Positions 35,108 through 43,692 of a stretch of DNA of 64,000 nucleotides are shown here, piece by piece (within the stretch, counting starts at the first letter, position 1; every line of letters begins with the position of its first letter). The stretch spans positions 1,329,001 through 1,393,000 of the forward strand of contig NZ_CP092473.1 in assembly GCF_014287515.2 (NCBI RefSeq). The letters run 5' to 3'. This stretch comes from Roseburia rectibacter (GTDB lineage Bacteria; Bacillota; Clostridia; Lachnospirales; Lachnospiraceae). Both the position numbers and the translations under genes were made by a program. Under the pieces are notes generated by a model. The model worked only from the letters and a program-made list of their open reading frames with translations. It made no database searches and had not been told where the DNA came from.

Positions 35108-37258
35108 ATGGAGAAAACAATTTTAGAAGAACGGAAAAAGACAATTTATCAGTTTATCTGTGATGAATTTTATGTACCGATGAAGGCGAAGGAGATGGCA
35201 GTCGTTCTATCAGTGCCGAAATCACAGCGCAGTGAACTGCAGGAAGTCTTAGATGCGCTTGTGATGGATGGCAGGATCGAAGTGACTTCCAAGGGCAAAT
35301 ACATCAAATCAGAAGGGAAATATCTGACCGGTACATTTACTGCGCATGCGAGAGGGTTTGGATTTGTCGGTATCGAGGGGGAAGAGGAAGATATCTTTAT
35401 CCCAGAGTCGCAGGTACACGGTGCATTCCATATGGATACGGTACAGGTGGCGATCACTTCAGAAAATACCGGCAGACGAAGGGAAGGTACGATCACAAAG
35501 ATCATATCACGTGGTACAACCCGGATCGTATGTACTTATGAAAAGAGTAAGACATTTGGATTTGCGGTGCCGGATAATCCGAAGTTCGGTTCTGATATTT
35601 TTATTCCGCAGGAACGTTCCAAGGGAGCTGTCAGCGGGCATAAAGTTGTAGTTGAGATCACGGATTACGGCAAAGAGGGAAGAAAACCGGAAGGAAAAGT
35701 GGTTGAGATCATCGGTCATATCAATGATCCTGGAACGGATATCATGTCGATCGTAAAAGCGTATGATCTGCCGGTCGAGTTTTCAGAGAAGATCATGCAT
35801 CAGGTGGAAAATGTCTCAAATGAAGTCAGTACTGCTGATATGGCGGGACGCATGGATTTCAGGGAATGGCAGACTGTAACAATCGATGGGGAAGATGCGA
35901 AGGATCTTGATGATGCGATTACATTGACAAAAGAGGGAGACAACTATAAACTTGGCGTGCATATCGCTGATGTATCAAATTATGTACAGGAGCATAGTGC
36001 TCTGGATGTGGAGGCATTATCCCGCGGTACATCTGTTTATTTAGTTGACCGGGTGATCCCGATGCTGCCACATAAGCTGTCAAATGGAATCTGTTCTTTG
36101 AATGCAGGGGAAAACCGTCTGACGTTAAGCTGTGTGATGACGATCGATCCGAAAGGAAATGTGATCGACCACACGATCGCAGAGTCTGTGATCAAAGTGG
36201 ACCGCCGCATGAGTTATACCAGTGTAAAAAAGATTCTCGAAGATCATGACGAAAATGAGATCAGAGAGTATGAGAATTTGGTTCCAATGTTTGAACTGAT
36301 GCGGGAACTGGCTGCTATTTTGCGTAAAAAACGTATGAAACGCGGATCGATCGATTTTGATTTTCCAGAGACAAAAATCGTGCTTGATGAAAAAGGAAAG
36401 CCGATTGAGATCAAGCCTTATGAGAGAAATGTTGCAACAAAGATCATTGAAGATTTTATGCTGATCGCCAATGAGACAGTGGCACAGGATTATTTCTGGC
36501 AGGAACTGCCATTTGTATACCGTACACATGATAATCCGGATACCGAGAAAATCAAGAAGTTATCGACATTTATTAATAATTTTGGCTATTCCATCCACAT
36601 CGGTCAGGATGAAGTACATCCGAAAGAACTGCAAAAACTTCTGCAAAAGATCGATGGTACCCCGGAGGAAGCATTGATCAGCCGTCTGACACTTCGTTCC
36701 ATGAAACAGGCAAAGTATACCACTATGAGCACGGGGCATTTTGGACTGGCAACTCCATATTACTGTCATTTTACATCCCCGATCCGCAGATATCCGGATC
36801 TGCAGATACATCGTATTATCAAGGACAATCTGCGTGGAAGGATGAATGCAAAGAAAATCGAGCATTATGACAAAATTCTTCCGGAAGTTGCAAAACATTC
36901 GAGTGAGATGGAACGCCGTGCGGATGAAGCTGAGCGTGAGACAGATAAACTGAAAAAAGTGGAATATATGTCAGAGCGTATCGGTGAGGTGTTCGAAGGT
37001 GTGATCTCCGGAGTGACTGAGTGGGGATTTTATGTGGAGCTGCCGAATACGGTGGAAGGACTGGTGCATGTAACAACGCTGGTGGATGACTATTTCCATT
37101 ATAATGAGAGTACCTACGAACTGGTTGGAGAGGTGACGAATATCCGCTATAAACTTGGACAACGTGTTCATGTTATGGTGACAGGAACTGACAGGATTTT
37201 ACGCACAATTGATTTTCGTGTGGTACGGCAGGATGAGCGGGAAGCGGGGAAAGAATAA
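35108..37258 (+). CDS. rnr: Ribonuclease R
   Basis: A 716-residue processive 3'-5' exoribonuclease. Order: N-terminal winged-helix/OB region (GTFTAHARGFGFV), a second cold-shock domain (RTRIVCTYEKSKTFGFAVPD-like block), the RNB catalytic domain with the Mg-binding aspartates in DGEDAKDLDDAIT and GVHIADVSNYV, then FTSPIRRYPDLQIHR, and an S1 domain at the end (EGVISGVTEWGFYVELPNTVEGLVH). It degrades structured RNA and acts with SmpB/tmRNA in trans-translation, which fits its position just upstream of both. AGGGG precedes the start. Confidence 0.97.
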   Translation: MEKTILEERKKTIYQFICDEFYVPMKAKEMAVVLSVPKSQRSELQEVLDALVMDGRIEVTSKGKYIKSEGKYLTGTFTAHARGFGFVGIEGEEEDIFIPESQVHGAFHMDTVQVAITSENTGRRREGTITKIISRGTTRIVCTYEKSKTFGFAVPDNPKFGSDIFIPQERSKGAVSGHKVVVEITDYGKEGRKPEGKVVEIIGHINDPGTDIMSIVKAYDLPVEFSEKIMHQVENVSNEVSTADMAGRMDFREWQTVTIDGEDAKDLDDAITLTKEGDNYKLGVHIADVSNYVQEHSALDVEALSRGTSVYLVDRVIPMLPHKLSNGICSLNAGENRLTLSCVMTIDPKGNVIDHTIAESVIKVDRRMSYTSVKKILEDHDENEIREYENLVPMFELMRELAAILRKKRMKRGSIDFDFPETKIVLDEKGKPIEIKPYERNVATKIIEDFMLIANETVAQDYFWQELPFVYRTHDNPDTEKIKKLSTFINNFGYSIHIGQDEVHPKELQKLLQKIDGTPEEALISRLTLRSMKQAKYTTMSTGHFGLATPYYCHFTSPIRRYPDLQIHRIIKDNLRGRMNAKKIEHYDKILPEVAKHSSEMERRADEAERETDKLKKVEYMSERIGEVFEGVISGVTEWGFYVELPNTVEGLVHVTTLVDDYFHYNESTYELVGEVTNIRYKLGQRVHVMVTGTDRILRTIDFRVVRQDEREAGKE

Positions 37259-37266
37259 AAATCATC

Positions 37267-37295
37267 TTGCGTTCCCCCTCATTTCGGGGTATACT
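37267..37295 (+). promoter_or_regulatory. Promoter of smpB
   Basis: TTGCGT (37267-37272), 17-base spacer, TATACT (37290-37295). A CCCC...GGGG inverted repeat occupies the spacer and may be an rnr hairpin or an operator. Confidence 0.65.
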
Positions 37296-37332
37296 ATACA
37301 AGCTGGGTATTGGATAAGAAAGGAAGGTCATG

Positions 37333-37800
37333 ATGGCAAAGACAGAAAAAAAACTGATCGCAAATAATAAGAAGGCTTACCATGACTTTTTCTTAGAAGA
37401 ACGTTATGAGGCGGGTATTGAACTGCATGGTACAGAGGTAAAGTCCATGCGTATGGGAAAATGCAGCATCAAAGAAGCGTTTATCCGTATCGAGAATGGT
37501 GAGGTCATTATTTATGGCATGCATGTCAGTCCTTATGAAAAGGGGAACATCTTCAACCGTGATCCTCTGCGTCCGAAGAAACTCTTGATGCATAAGGCAG
37601 AAATCCGCAAGCTGGTCGGAAAGATTGCAGAAAAGGGTTATACTTTAGTGCCGGTTGAGGTATACTTTAAGGGGAGCCTTGTAAAAGTCGATATTGCGCT
37701 TGCAAAAGGTAAGAAACAGTATGATAAACGTCAGGATATTGCCAAGAAGGATATGCGGCGTGAGGCAGAGCGTGATTTCAAAGTAAAGAATCTGTATTAA
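37333..37800 (+). CDS. smpB: SsrA-binding protein SmpB
   Basis: A 155-residue tmRNA-binding OB-fold protein with the family start [33 protein letters not shown], the central [20 protein letters not shown] and the basic tail [26 protein letters not shown] that enters the ribosomal mRNA channel. Two adjacent ATGs occur (37330, 37333); the second has better spacing to GGAAGG. It lies ~95 bases upstream of ssrA, its RNA partner. Confidence 0.97.
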   Translation: MAKTEKKLIANNKKAYHDFFLEERYEAGIELHGTEVKSMRMGKCSIKEAFIRIENGEVIIYGMHVSPYEKGNIFNRDPLRPKKLLMHKAEIRKLVGKIAEKGYTLVPVEVYFKGSLVKVDIALAKGKKQYDKRQDIAKKDMRREAERDFKVKNLY

Positions 37801-37892
37801 AGTAATTTATAAAAAAGAATGGATGATGTATTTTTTGTACACAGAAAATAATATTTTGTGTAAGAAAGACTGCATCTGAAATATATATTTAT

Positions 37893-38252
37893 GGGCTTGT
37901 AATGGTTTCGACAGGGATCATGAAGCTGGAGAAGCGAGTCGCACGGGATGCGTCAAATTCCAAAATTAAAATTAAACGCTGAAGATAATTTAGCGGTTGC
38001 AGCCTAACAGCTGCAACTTGCTGCCCATGATGGCAGCAGTCTGACCTAGAGCACTCACACTTTAGGATTCAGGCTTCGACTATGTGAGAAACGACACAGA
38101 CAAAGCTTTGAGTCTGTGGGCGTATGATGAAGCTACTAAAACCGGAACTGTGCCTACGCAGGTCTGGCGGAGGGAATGTCAAAACATAGGATACACTCGT
38201 AGAAGGACAGGGGATTGGTTTTTGGACACGGGTTCGACTCCCGTCAGGTCCA
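37893..38252 (+). ncRNA. ssrA: Transfer-messenger RNA (tmRNA)
   Basis: The 5' end GGGCTTG (37893) with GTAATGGTTTCGACAGGG is diagnostic, and pairs with CAGGTCC at 38245-38251. The T-arm GGTTCGACTCC is at 38231-38241. The tag frame ends GCT GAA GAT AAT TTA GCG GTT GCA GCC TAA (37978-38007), encoding AEDNLAVAA, closely like clostridial tags such as ADDNFAIAA. The resume codon is probably GCT 37978, but an upstream in-frame codon cannot be excluded. CCA is not encoded. It rescues stalled ribosomes with SmpB. Confidence 0.97.
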
Positions 38253-38257
38253 CTCGT

Positions 38258-38285
38258 AAAGTGCCGTATTTGCGGCACTTTTTTT
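38258..38285 (+). terminator. tmRNA terminator
   Basis: AAAGTGCCG pairs with CGGCACTTT around a short loop, followed by a T7 run, immediately after ssrA. Confidence 0.9.
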
Positions 38286-38419
38286 AATTCGTGTTGCATT
38301 TCTTGCAGCGATATTTGCCAGCATGTCACTGAACACAACCAGATCAGCAGCGAGGATAGCAAGATCATCATCCGGCAGTCAGCAAGCTGGCAGGCAATGG
38401 TTGAAAGAATCTTTGAATT
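38258..38419 (-). pseudogene. Remnant resembling a DUF6774-type small protein
   Basis: On the minus strand, one frame reads NSKILSTIACQLADC and a second continues LPDDDLAILAADLVVFSDMLANIAARNATRIKK. Together they resemble the short DUF6774 proteins common in Lachnospiraceae (Cys-rich start, then D-D-L-x-L-L-A-A, then L-A-x-I-A-A). The two parts would join if a TGCC tetramer had been lost at a TGCC repeat near 38370. No start codon or stop in proper context is visible, and the 3' end runs into the tmRNA terminator. Assignment is from memory of the family and tentative. Confidence 0.4.
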
Positions 38420-38450
38420 TTAAAATGAGATAACAAAGTAGCCCTGTGGC

Positions 38451-39470
38451 TTAAAGATTTTCAGCTATTTTTATACTCAGATCCATATAGATACAACGGT
38501 TTTCCGGCAGTTTCCCGGTCAGCAGATAATCCATAAGAAGAGAGAGTGATAAAGCACCCTGTTCGTCCGGCTGCTGGCAGATCGTTGCAGAGATTATGCC
38601 GTTTTGTATCATTTCACAGGTTGATGGGACGGCATCAAATGTAATGATTTTAAGAGGACGCTGCAGGGTGGCATTTAAAACCGCACGACATCCGCCGTAA
38701 ACACCGGCTGCCGTAAAATAGAGTGCGGACAGATCCGGATGGCGGTCTAAAAGATCAGAAACTACCGCATAACTCTGGTAATCATCATCATTGTTCTCTA
38801 CAACATCCACAATCCGGATATTCGGATGCTTTGCATGGAGATGCGAGGTAAAACCACTGATACGCTCTTCATGGCAGAGTACATTGTGCGAGCCGGTTAC
38901 GATTCCGACACTTGCATAATCCCCGGAAAAAAGATGTAATAATCCTGCAGCAGTCTGCCCACATTTGTGATAGTCACTGCCGACATATGCGATGCGTTTC
39001 GAATCCGGCATATCGGTGTTGATCGTGATGCAGGGGATGCCATTCTCCCAGAGGGCATCTATTTTTTCCTGTATGACAGGGTCATTATAGGGAGAGAGAA
39101 TCAGTCCGTGAATATCTTCTTTTACCAGATCGTCAATCGTCGCAAGCTGGATCTGCAGATCAAAAGAAATGCGGCGTTCAATTACAGCGCATCCGTAGAT
39201 AGAAAGCTCTTCGAGTTTTTTGTGGAGACCATCCATGACTTCGTCAAAAAACGGATTTTCAGCGCCAAAAAGCAGGACACCGATCTTTATTTTTTTCTTT
39301 TGTGCAGCAAGCGCAATGCCAGCCTTGTTTGGCTGATAGTCTAAGAGTTTTGCGATTTCTAAAACTTTCCGTTCTGTCTCAGCATTGACAATGCCGCGGT
39401 GATTTAATACACGATCCACAGTGCCGCGTGAAACACCGGATAGTTCTGCAATTTCTTTCATGGTAGCCAT
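38451..39470 (-). CDS. LacI-family transcriptional regulator
   Basis: A 339-residue regulator with the N-terminal LacI HTH (MKEIAELSGVSRGTVDRVLNHRGIV) and a periplasmic-binding-like effector domain starting at KIGVLLFGAENPFFDEVM. The start ATG 39470 follows AAAAGGGG; the frame extension to 39494 has no site. The variant hinge and the ribose-binding-like core (ITINTDMPDSKRIAYVGSDY) suggest a sugar effector. It is divergent from the xylulokinase operon. Two matching operators (39545, 39725) lie in the shared region, so it likely represses both itself and the operon. Confidence 0.92.
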   Translation of the reverse strand: MATMKEIAELSGVSRGTVDRVLNHRGIVNAETERKVLEIAKLLDYQPNKAGIALAAQKKKIKIGVLLFGAENPFFDEVMDGLHKKLEELSIYGCAVIERRISFDLQIQLATIDDLVKEDIHGLILSPYNDPVIQEKIDALWENGIPCITINTDMPDSKRIAYVGSDYHKCGQTAAGLLHLFSGDYASVGIVTGSHNVLCHEERISGFTSHLHAKHPNIRIVDVVENNDDDYQSYAVVSDLLDRHPDLSALYFTAAGVYGGCRAVLNATLQRPLKIITFDAVPSTCEMIQNGIISATICQQPDEQGALSLSLLMDYLLTGKLPENRCIYMDLSIKIAENL

Positions 39471-39544
39471 ATAAAAACCCCTTTTTCGTTTCAATCAATT
39501 CATATAGATAAAGATAACATAAAAACAGACAGGTTGTCAACTTG

Positions 39545-39558
39545 TGTGCATGTGCACA
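39545..39558. promoter_or_regulatory. Operator O1, LacI-type palindrome
   Basis: TGTGCA-TG-TGCACA has perfect 6-bp arms. It lies four bases upstream of a TTGACA (minus strand, 39535-39540) that serves the regulator gene. Confidence 0.7.
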
Positions 39559-39687
39559 GAAACGGGTATATAAAAAGAAGCATATATTAAAGTGAAAGGA
39601 GCACTGCCGGCATAAAACTATGTATAAAAGTGACTGCATAAGTAAATGTAAACAAAAATGAATTAGAAAAAATGTACAAAAAGTATA

Positions 39688-39716
39688 TTGCAAAATGACC
39701 ATACAGGATGTATGAT
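39688..39716 (+). promoter_or_regulatory. Promoter of the xylulokinase operon
   Basis: TTGCAA (39688-39693), 17-base spacer, TATGAT (39711-39716). The start point would fall at or just before operator O2. Confidence 0.65.
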
Positions 39717-39724
39717 AAATAAAA

Positions 39725-39738
39725 CGTGCACGAGCACA
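39725..39738. promoter_or_regulatory. Operator O2, LacI-type palindrome
   Basis: CGTGCACGAGCACA matches O1 at 11 of 14 positions and sits at the predicted transcription start of the kinase operon. It is 180 bases from O1, a distance compatible with repressor looping. Confidence 0.65.
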
Positions 39739-39769
39739 TAATGATATGATTGATAAAAAGGAGAACGGT

Positions 39770-41239
39770 ATGCTGTACATAGGAATTGATCTTGGAACAT
39801 CTTCCGTGAAGCTGCTTTTGATGGATGCAGCCGGAAATGTGAAAAATATCGTATCAAGAGAATATCCTCTTTATTTTCCAAATCCCGGTTGGTCAGAACA
39901 GAAGCCACAGGACTGGTACAAAGAGACGATGCAGGGGTTAAAAGAACTTTTGGAAGGTTTTCCAAAAGAAGAAGTTGCTGGAATCAGTTTTGGGGGTCAG
40001 ATGCATGGACTGGTCATTCTTGATGACAAGGATGAGGTGATCCGGCCGGCAATCTTGTGGAACGATGGCAGAACGACAGAGGAATGTGATTATTTAAACA
40101 ATGAGATAGGAAAAGATACATTGTCAAAGTATACGGCGAATATTTCATTTACCGGTTTTACTGCACCAAAGATTTTGTGGGTAAAAAATAAAGAACCGGA
40201 GAATTTTGCAAGGATCAAAAAGATTATGCTGCCGAAAGATTATCTTGCATATAAGCTGACTGGAGAGCACTGTACAGATGTTTCCGATGCATCCGGTATG
40301 CTGCTTTTAGATGTAAAGAACCGTTGCTGGTCGAAGGAAATGTGCAAGATCTGTGGTATTACGACAGATATGCTGCCGAAGTTATATGAGAGTTATGAAT
40401 GTGTTGGAACGATCTTGCCGGAGATTGCAAAAGAGCTTGGTCTATCGGAAAAAGTAAAAGTGGCAGCAGGTGCCGGAGATAATGCGGCTGCTGCAGTTGC
40501 GACCGGAACCGTTGGGGATGGCAGATGCAATATTTCACTGGGAACAAGTGGAACAATCTTTATTTCTTCTGCTAAATTTGGTGTAGATAAATACAATGCA
40601 CTTCATGCATTCTGTGATGCAAACGGTGCTTATCATCTGATGGGATGTATGTTATCTGCTGCATCCTGCAATAAATGGTGGATGGATGAGATCATCGGAA
40701 CGAAAGATTACAAAAAAGAGCAGGAATCGATCAAAAAGTTAGGTGAGAACCATGTATATTATCTGCCATATCTGATGGGAGAGCGTTCCCCGTACAACAA
40801 TCCGAATGCGAGAGCTACTTTTATTGGCATGACGATGGATACGACAAGAGCGGATATGACACAGGCAGTGTTAGAGGGTGTTGCGTTTGCACTTCGTGAT
40901 TCTTTTGAAGTTGCAAAAACACTTGGCATTCCGATCGAGCGTACAAAGATCTGCGGAGGCGGTGCAAAGAGTCCTTTGTGGAAGAAGATCATCGCAAATG
41001 TATTGAATATCAAAGTGGATGTGCTTGAGACAGAAGAAGGACCATCCCTTGGAGGGGCAATGCTCGCTGCTGTTGCATGTGGTGAGTACAAAGATGTGGA
41101 ATCTGCTGCGGCTGCAATCGTAAAGGTCGTTGATACGGTAGAACCGGAGCCGGAGCTTGCTGCAAAATATGAGGCACGTTACCAGCAGTTTAAAAATATT
41201 TATCCGGCGTGCAAAGACCTGTTTGACAAGATCATCTGA
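39770..41239 (+). CDS. xylB: Xylulokinase-type FGGY carbohydrate kinase
   Basis: A 489-residue FGGY kinase with start MLYIGIDLGTSSVKLLLMD (phosphate 1 motif), the substrate region GGQMHGLVILDDKDEVIRPAILWNDGRT typical of xylulokinases, the ATP loop ISLGTSGTIF and the adenosine motif KICGGGAKSPLW. It should phosphorylate D-xylulose or a related ketose in the cytoplasm. AAGGAG precedes ATG 39770; the longer frame to 39746 lacks a site. It is the first gene of the LacI-controlled operon with a DUF4867 protein and an isomerase-like protein, so the true substrate may be an unusual pentose or fucose-like sugar. Confidence 0.9.
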   Translation: MLYIGIDLGTSSVKLLLMDAAGNVKNIVSREYPLYFPNPGWSEQKPQDWYKETMQGLKELLEGFPKEEVAGISFGGQMHGLVILDDKDEVIRPAILWNDGRTTEECDYLNNEIGKDTLSKYTANISFTGFTAPKILWVKNKEPENFARIKKIMLPKDYLAYKLTGEHCTDVSDASGMLLLDVKNRCWSKEMCKICGITTDMLPKLYESYECVGTILPEIAKELGLSEKVKVAAGAGDNAAAAVATGTVGDGRCNISLGTSGTIFISSAKFGVDKYNALHAFCDANGAYHLMGCMLSAASCNKWWMDEIIGTKDYKKEQESIKKLGENHVYYLPYLMGERSPYNNPNARATFIGMTMDTTRADMTQAVLEGVAFALRDSFEVAKTLGIPIERTKICGGGAKSPLWKKIIANVLNIKVDVLETEEGPSLGGAMLAAVACGEYKDVESAAAAIVKVVDTVEPEPELAAKYEARYQQFKNIYPACKDLFDKII

Positions 41240-41301
41240 CGGTCAGATATAAAGTGTATAAAACAAATGAAATAGAATGATAAGAAAAGAGGAATAAGGG
41301 C

Positions 41302-41922
41302 ATGCAGATTTATGAGGTTACGGATGCGCGTTTCCGAAAATACGGAAAAGTGATCCGGAATATTGATTTTTCAGCATTGACAGAAGCAATGAAAAAGACA
41401 CCGGTTCCATCTGATGTAGTTTATGAGCCGTCAATCGCAGAATTAGAAGCATTACCGGTGGCAAAGGAAATCGAGAAAGTCTTTTACGGAGAACTTCCGA
41501 TCCAGATCGGATATTGTAATGGACATAATGAGCTTTTGAATGCAGTGGAATATCACCGCAGCTCAGAGATCAATCTTGCAGCAACCGACGCAGTATTAAT
41601 ATTGGGATCAGAGGCAGATGTGACCGATGATTTTACTTATGAGACTGCAAAGATGGAGGCATTCCGGATTCCGGCAGGAACAGCCGTGGAGGTGTATGCA
41701 ACCACATTACATTATGCGCCATGTCATGTGGACGATGCAGGATTTCAGGTGGCAGTTATTCTGCCAAAAGGCACCAATTATCCGTTAGATGAGACACATG
41801 CTGACGGAGAGGATGCACTTCTTGCAGCTAAGAATAAATGGCTGATCGGTCATGCCGAGGGCGGTCTGCCGGAGGGAAGTCATATCGGACTCATCGGCAA
41901 GAACTTAAATGTCAGAGAATAA
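41302..41922 (+). CDS. DUF4867 family protein, cupin-like, in a sugar operon
   Basis: A 206-residue cytoplasmic protein with start MQIYEVTDARFRKYGKVI and the blocks QIGYCNGHNELLNAVEYHRSSEINLAA and YATTLHYAPCH, which look like cupin strands with potential metal ligands (H, E, H). I recall this as DUF4867, usually found beside xylulokinase and isomerase-like genes. A role as sugar epimerase, lyase or mutarotase is possible but not shown. It is placed between the kinase and the isomerase gene; a frame extending its successor overlaps it, but the successor's real start lies 50 bases downstream. Confidence 0.75.
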   Translation: MQIYEVTDARFRKYGKVIRNIDFSALTEAMKKTPVPSDVVYEPSIAELEALPVAKEIEKVFYGELPIQIGYCNGHNELLNAVEYHRSSEINLAATDAVLILGSEADVTDDFTYETAKMEAFRIPAGTAVEVYATTLHYAPCHVDDAGFQVAVILPKGTNYPLDETHADGEDALLAAKNKWLIGHAEGGLPEGSHIGLIGKNLNVRE

Positions 41923-41971
41923 ATTTTTATTTAATAAGTATGTACAGAAAAAGAAAGCGGAGGAAAACAAA

Positions 41972-43456
41972 ATGAATAACATTCCAGAAGTAAAAGTTGG
42001 TATCGTGGCAGTCAGCCGTGACTGCTTCCCAGAGTCATTATCGGTAAACAGAAGAGAGGCATTAGTAAAGGCTTACACTGAAAAATACAGTGCAGCAGAC
42101 ATTTATGAGTGCCCGATCTGTATCGTGGAGAGCGAGATCCACATGGTACAGGCATTAGAGGACATTAAGAAAGCAGGATGTAATGCACTCTGCGTATATC
42201 TTGGCAACTTCGGACCAGAGATTTCCGAGACACTGCTTGCAAAACATTTCGAGGGACCAAAGATGTTTGTCGCAGCAGCAGAGGAGACACAGGATAACCT
42301 GATCCAGGGACGTGGAGATGCATACTGTGGTATGTTAAATGCAAGCTATAACTTAAAATTAAGAAATGTACATGCATACATCCCGGAGTATCCGGTCGGA
42401 GATGCTGCAGATTGTGCAGACATGATCCATGATTTTCTGCCGATCGCAAGAACTGTCATCGGATTATCAGAATTAAAGATCATTTCTTTCGGACCAAGAC
42501 CATTAAACTTCCTTGCATGTAATGCACCGATCCAGCAGTTATATAATCTTGGCGTTGAAATTGAGGAAAATTCCGAACTGGATTTGTTTGAGGCATTTAA
42601 TAAACATGCAGGAGATGAGCGTATCCCGGCAGTTGTTGCAGATATGGAAAAAGAACTGGGAGCTGGAAATAAAAAACCGGAGATCCTTGCTAAACTTGCA
42701 CAGTATGAACTGACACTGACTGACTGGGTGGAAGAACACAGAGGTTACCGTAAATATGTTGCTATCGCCGGCAAATGCTGGCCAGCATTCCAGACACAGT
42801 TTGGATTTGTACCATGTTATGTAAACAGCCGTCTGACAGGACGTGGAATCCCGGTTTCCTGCGAGGTAGATATCTACGGAACATTGAGTGAGTTTATCGG
42901 AACCTGCGTGAGCCAGGATGCTGTTACTTTACTTGACATCAATAACTCTGTACCGAAAGATATGTATGAAGAGTCTATCAAAGGTAAATTTGATTATAAA
43001 CATACTGACACCTTTATGGGATTCCATTGTGGAAATACATGCTCTAAGAAACTTGCAAGCTGTGAGATGAAATATCAGATGATCATGGCAAGAAGCCTTC
43101 CGATCGAGGTAACAAATGGAACCTTAGAGGGAGATATTGCACCTGGTGATATCACATTCTACCGTCTGCAGTCTACTTCCGACAACAAGATCCGTGCATA
43201 TGTGGCACAGGGAGAGGTACTTCCGGTTGCAACACGTTCTTTTGGTTCCATCGGTGTATTTGCAATCCCTGAGATGGGAAGATTCTACCGTCATGTGCTG
43301 ATCGAGAAAAATTATCCGCATCACGGTGCTGTTGCATTCGGACATTACGGAAAAGCGCTGTTTGAGGTATTTAAATATCTTGGAGTTCCAATGGAAGATA
43401 TTAACTATAACCAGCCAGCATCCCTGCCATACCCGACAGAGAATCCATTTGCATAA
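41972..43456 (+). CDS. L-fucose/L-arabinose isomerase-like protein (COG2407 type)
   Basis: A 494-residue protein with start MNNIPEVKVGIVAVSRDCFPESL preceded by GGAGG; the frame from 41909 adds residues with no site. It has the three-domain layout of the FucI/AraA fold: an N-terminal Rossmann-like part (GCNALCVYLGNFGPE), a middle domain with AIAGKCWPAFQTQFGFVPCYVNSRLTG and CEVDIYG, and a C-terminal barrel with MGFHCGNTCSKKL. Glu and Asp in the CEVD segment and His in GFHCG are plausible metal ligands. Substrate is uncertain; it probably isomerises the aldose whose ketose the upstream kinase uses. A strong terminator follows. Confidence 0.85.
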   Translation: MNNIPEVKVGIVAVSRDCFPESLSVNRREALVKAYTEKYSAADIYECPICIVESEIHMVQALEDIKKAGCNALCVYLGNFGPEISETLLAKHFEGPKMFVAAAEETQDNLIQGRGDAYCGMLNASYNLKLRNVHAYIPEYPVGDAADCADMIHDFLPIARTVIGLSELKIISFGPRPLNFLACNAPIQQLYNLGVEIEENSELDLFEAFNKHAGDERIPAVVADMEKELGAGNKKPEILAKLAQYELTLTDWVEEHRGYRKYVAIAGKCWPAFQTQFGFVPCYVNSRLTGRGIPVSCEVDIYGTLSEFIGTCVSQDAVTLLDINNSVPKDMYEESIKGKFDYKHTDTFMGFHCGNTCSKKLASCEMKYQMIMARSLPIEVTNGTLEGDIAPGDITFYRLQSTSDNKIRAYVAQGEVLPVATRSFGSIGVFAIPEMGRFYRHVLIEKNYPHHGAVAFGHYGKALFEVFKYLGVPMEDINYNQPASLPYPTENPFA

Positions 43457-43483
43457 AATACACATAAATTAATATATTACCTG

Positions 43484-43540
43484 AAAACCCACGCATTCAA
43501 AACGTAACATACCGTTTTGGATGCGTGGGTTTTATTTTTT
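43484..43540 (+). terminator. Strong terminator of the kinase/isomerase operon
   Basis: A 21-base arm starting AAAACCCACGCATTC (43484-43504) pairs with 43513-43533 with one near-perfect stem, followed by TATTTTTT. Confidence 0.92.
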
Positions 43541-43603
43541 GAATGGCAGATTGTAGAACCCCGAAACTGGAAATATCTACTTGTAGAATCGCGCGTTATC
43601 CTC

Positions 43604-43612
43604 TGTTACAAT
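43604..43612 (+). promoter_or_regulatory. Extended -10 promoter of the NlpC/P60 gene
   Basis: TGTTACAAT (43604-43612). Two TTGTAGAA copies lie just upstream (one at 43581), roughly 30 bases apart, and may be regulator sites. Confidence 0.5.
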
Positions 43613-43642
43613 GCAGATACATCAAAATGAAACAAAAATGTA

Positions 43643-43668
43643 ATATTTACTTAATAAAAAGTAAATAT
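43643..43668 (+). promoter_or_regulatory. 5'-leader inverted repeat before the NlpC/P60 gene
   Basis: ATATTTACTT and AAGTAAATAT are perfect 10-bp arms around AATAAA, between the promoter and the GGAGG site. It could be an operator or an mRNA hairpin. The GTAAAT repeats recall WalR-type sites but do not match the spacing. Confidence 0.45.
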
Positions 43669-43692
43669 CTGTAAATGGAGGATTTCTACATA

